NCBI GenBank assembly: GCA_031284665.1
Contig: JAITXR010000025.1
Coordinates: 1 to 6,623, forward strand
Length of the DNA stretch: 6,623 nt
DNA from: Paludibacter sp.
GTDB taxonomy: Bacteria; Bacteroidota; Bacteroidia; Bacteroidales; Paludibacteraceae
Reading direction: 5' to 3'
The notes under the pieces are model-generated. The model did no database searches. It saw nothing but the letters and a program-made list of their open reading frames with translations, and was not told where the DNA came from. The position numbers were made by a program, and so were the translations under genes. This document shows positions 5,258 to 6,623 of this stretch, in pieces (the first letter of the stretch is position 1; each line of letters starts with the position of its first letter).

Positions 5258-5391
5258 ATTTCGGAACAAATATTTTTTTAATTAACCTTAAATTTTTTAC
5301 ACCCCACCTGTTAGGTTTTTAAATTTGTCAGTGTTTGAAAACTAATATTTGTTTTAACCCTAACAGAGTTTTAAACTAATTTTGTAGAATT

Positions 5392-6318
5392 TTATTTTGA
5401 CTTTCTATTATTGTAAAAGTTTATTTTTTTGCCTGCAATTTGTGAAACTAACAAGCCAAGAATTACTATCGCCATTCCAAACCACTGAAAGATAGTGAGT
5501 TGCTCATCAACCACAAAAAACGCAAATAGCGCAGTCAGCACCGGAATTAAGTAGCAAAAAACGCCTGCTTTACTCACTCCCAATACTTTTACCGAGTGCG
5601 AATACATAATAAATGCTGCCACAGAGGCAAATAACGACAGTTCGCCGATAGCCAAAATAGCATCGAAAGTAAAGTGCATAGAATTAATATGCTGAAAATC
5701 AACCAGAAAAAAGCACGGAATAAAATATACCAATCCGATTAAATTTTGGTAAAAAACGAGAGTTGTGGCGTTGTATCGACTTACAATATATTTTACAAAA
5801 ACGGCGTATCCGAGAGCCGCCAGCACTGCGCCAAAAACTAAAATTGCACCGGTAATTTGTCCGCTAATGTTGTTGTTGCCTGCAAAAACTACCGCCAAAA
5901 CTCCCATTAATGATAAAATAATACCGGCGAGATTCGAAATTGATAGCCGCTCGTGCAGGAACGATAACGCGATAATCGACGTAAAAAGCGGAATTGTAGC
6001 CACAATCACACTTGTTACTGTGGGCGATACCATTGTCTGTCCGTAGGTTTCGCAAAGAAAATATAGAAATGGCTCGCAGAACGCAAGTCCGAGAAAATAT
6101 TTCAGGTCGGCGAATTTTATTTTTTGCAAATTGCCGCTGAATTTTGCCCAACTGCCAAGCAAAATTGTAGCAATAATCATTCGCAGAGTAACGAGCGTGA
6201 TTGGCGGAATATGCGATTTTAACGCAATATCTGTCCACACAAACGAAAATCCCCAAAAAACATTGGCGAGTATTGCCTGAATATATACTTTGAACAGCGA
6301 GTTTTTGGATTTTGACAT
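5392..6318 (-). CDS. EamA-family (drug/metabolite transporter superfamily) permease
   Basis: From the ATG at 6318 the protein has 308 residues, the usual DMT length. It contains about ten hydrophobic segments arranged as two EamA repeats, roughly 12-145 and 155-293. Typical marks are FWGFSFV (21-27) in the first helix, an L-R-x-x-x-A stretch (45-50), LHERLS (121-126) at the end of repeat one, and LIPVLTALFAFFVVDEQL (257-274) near the end of repeat two. Members sit in the inner membrane and usually export amino acids, nucleotides or drugs; the substrate cannot be read from sequence. An in-frame ATG at 6375 would add 19 polar residues before helix one, but the likely promoter box (6338-6345) lies downstream of it, so 6318 is chosen. 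The gene appears monocistronic, with repeats on both sides. Confidence 0.9.
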   Translation of the reverse strand: MSKSKNSLFKVYIQAILANVFWGFSFVWTDIALKSHIPPITLVTLRMIIATILLGSWAKFSGNLQKIKFADLKYFLGLAFCEPFLYFLCETYGQTMVSPTVTSVIVATIPLFTSIIALSFLHERLSISNLAGIILSLMGVLAVVFAGNNNISGQITGAILVFGAVLAALGYAVFVKYIVSRYNATTLVFYQNLIGLVYFIPCFFLVDFQHINSMHFTFDAILAIGELSLFASVAAFIMYSHSVKVLGVSKAGVFCYLIPVLTALFAFFVVDEQLTIFQWFGMAIVILGLLVSQIAGKKINFYNNRKSK

Positions 6319-6337
6319 TGGATTCGAGAAATGACTG

Positions 6338-6345
6338 CAAAAATA
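6338..6345 (-). promoter_or_regulatory. Probable -7 promoter box of the transporter gene
   Basis: TATTTTTG on the - strand matches TAnnTTTG and is followed by CA. It predicts a leader of about 15 bases to the ATG at 6318 and argues against the upstream ATG at 6375. No TTG is found about 20 bases upstream. Confidence 0.55.
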
Positions 6346-6416
6346 ATGTTTTTTAGCATAAAAATTATTATACAACTGTAAAATTTCTTACTTTTGCACA
6401 ATATTCAAAGAAATGA

Positions 6417-6450
6417 ATGTAAAATGTAGAATGTAAAATGTAAAATGAAG
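6417..6450. repeat. Tandem repeat, 7-bp unit ATGTAAA, four copies plus a partial
   Basis: The units are ATGTAAA, ATGTAGA, ATGTAAA and ATGTAAA (6417-6444), followed by the degenerate ATGAAG. Short ATG-initiated frames here end within a few codons, so the array is not coding. Confidence 0.85.
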
Positions 6451-6566
6451 AGCGGGTTGAACTTATTGTTCCCATCATTGTGAGTAGGGGATAAAAAAAA
6501 TTCAAATAAAAAGAAATGACGTAAATTTAAAACAACCAATGAGATATAGCAAATTGAATATATTTA

Positions 6567-6599
6567 ACATTCCGTAGGAATGTATCGCTCGGTAGAAAA
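6567..6599 (-). repeat. Box-plus-hairpin repeat, copy C
   Basis: Read on the - strand, a box TTTTCTACCGAGCGAT (6584-6599) is followed directly by ACATTCC-TAC-GGAATGT (6567-6583), a seven-base perfect stem. The box start lies 23 bases before the loop, against 22 in copies A and B. Confidence 0.7.
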
Positions 6600-6623
6600 T
6601 GCGCCACCCCCACCTATCTTGCA

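Larger units (their letters stand above)
5011..5391. other. Intergenic region between the glycosidase and transporter genes, filled with hairpin repeats
   Basis: No coding region is supported in these 381 bp. Five short palindromes with a three-base loop occur: 5066-5078, 5117-5133, 5194-5206, 5245-5257 and a weak one (ACCT-GTT-AGGT) at 5306-5316. A 14-base inverted repeat (5082-5095 and 5228-5241) brackets the middle ones. CTGTTAGG (5308-5315) and CCTAACAG (5359-5366) form a further inverted pair downstream of the transporter stop. No proper terminator with a T-tract was found for the transporter gene, and no convincing promoter for the glycosidase gene. Confidence 0.7.
6319..6623. other. 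Right-edge non-coding stretch upstream of the transporter gene
   Basis: These 305 bp hold the transporter promoter box, a 7-bp tandem array and a box-plus-hairpin repeat at the far end. A TACTTTTG (6389-6396) on the + strand fits the -7 consensus and is followed by CA, but no open reading frame follows it. Nothing coding is supported; a gene could begin beyond the window. Confidence 0.65.

Noticed and set aside
5011..5391. Riboswitch or structured leader upstream of the glycosidase gene
   Set aside because: The hairpins are short repeats found elsewhere in the window in both orientations, and no known riboswitch core was recognised.
5864..6340. A 158-codon - strand frame overlapping the transporter gene
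   Set aside because: The overlapping EamA frame has the expected membrane segments and length, while this one has scattered polar and charged residues without a domain.
6319..6375. Longer N-terminus of the transporter from the ATG at 6375
   Set aside because: The likely promoter box lies at 6338-6345, downstream of that ATG, and the extra 19 residues are atypical for EamA proteins.

Overview
The window looks like chromosomal DNA of a Bacteroidota bacterium, probably Bacteroidales. It carries a short primary sigma factor of the Bacteroidota type (287 aa, no region 1.1). Promoters match the TAnnTTTG -7 box of that phylum, starts lack Shine-Dalgarno sequences, and the DNA is AT-rich. Species cannot be named from the sequence.

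Layout: the left edge holds the last 47 codons of a + strand DsbD/thioredoxin-like gene. Every other gene is on the - strand. Left to right they are: a HigBA-type toxin-antitoxin pair (antitoxin 195-509, toxin 481-822); a 343-bp gap packed with tandem repeats and a 20-bp palindrome; a divergent 3-hydroxyacyl-CoA dehydrogenase (1166-2101); a 407-bp gap with three repeat hairpins and a strong bidirectional terminator; rpoD (2509-3372); a secreted (alpha/alpha)6-type glycoside hydrolase (3487-5010); a 381-bp gap filled with short hairpin repeats; an EamA/DMT transporter (5392-6318); and a final repeat-bearing stretch to the right edge.

The genes do not form one pathway. Apart from the overlapping toxin-antitoxin pair, they look like separately transcribed units. 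The metabolic genes (dehydrogenase, glycosidase, transporter) have no partner genes beside them.

The most unusual content is between genes. Small palindromes with a three-base loop recur (GTA/TAC, ATA/TAT or GCA). Their arms differ in sequence but stay self-complementary. Three copies follow a conserved TTTTCTA-type box at nearly fixed distance. Other points of interest are an apparently leaderless toxin transcript, a dehydrogenase lacking the usual catalytic Asn, and three unrelated tandem arrays that all have a 7-bp period. No CRISPR array, rRNA, tRNA, insertion sequence or multi-gene new system is visible.
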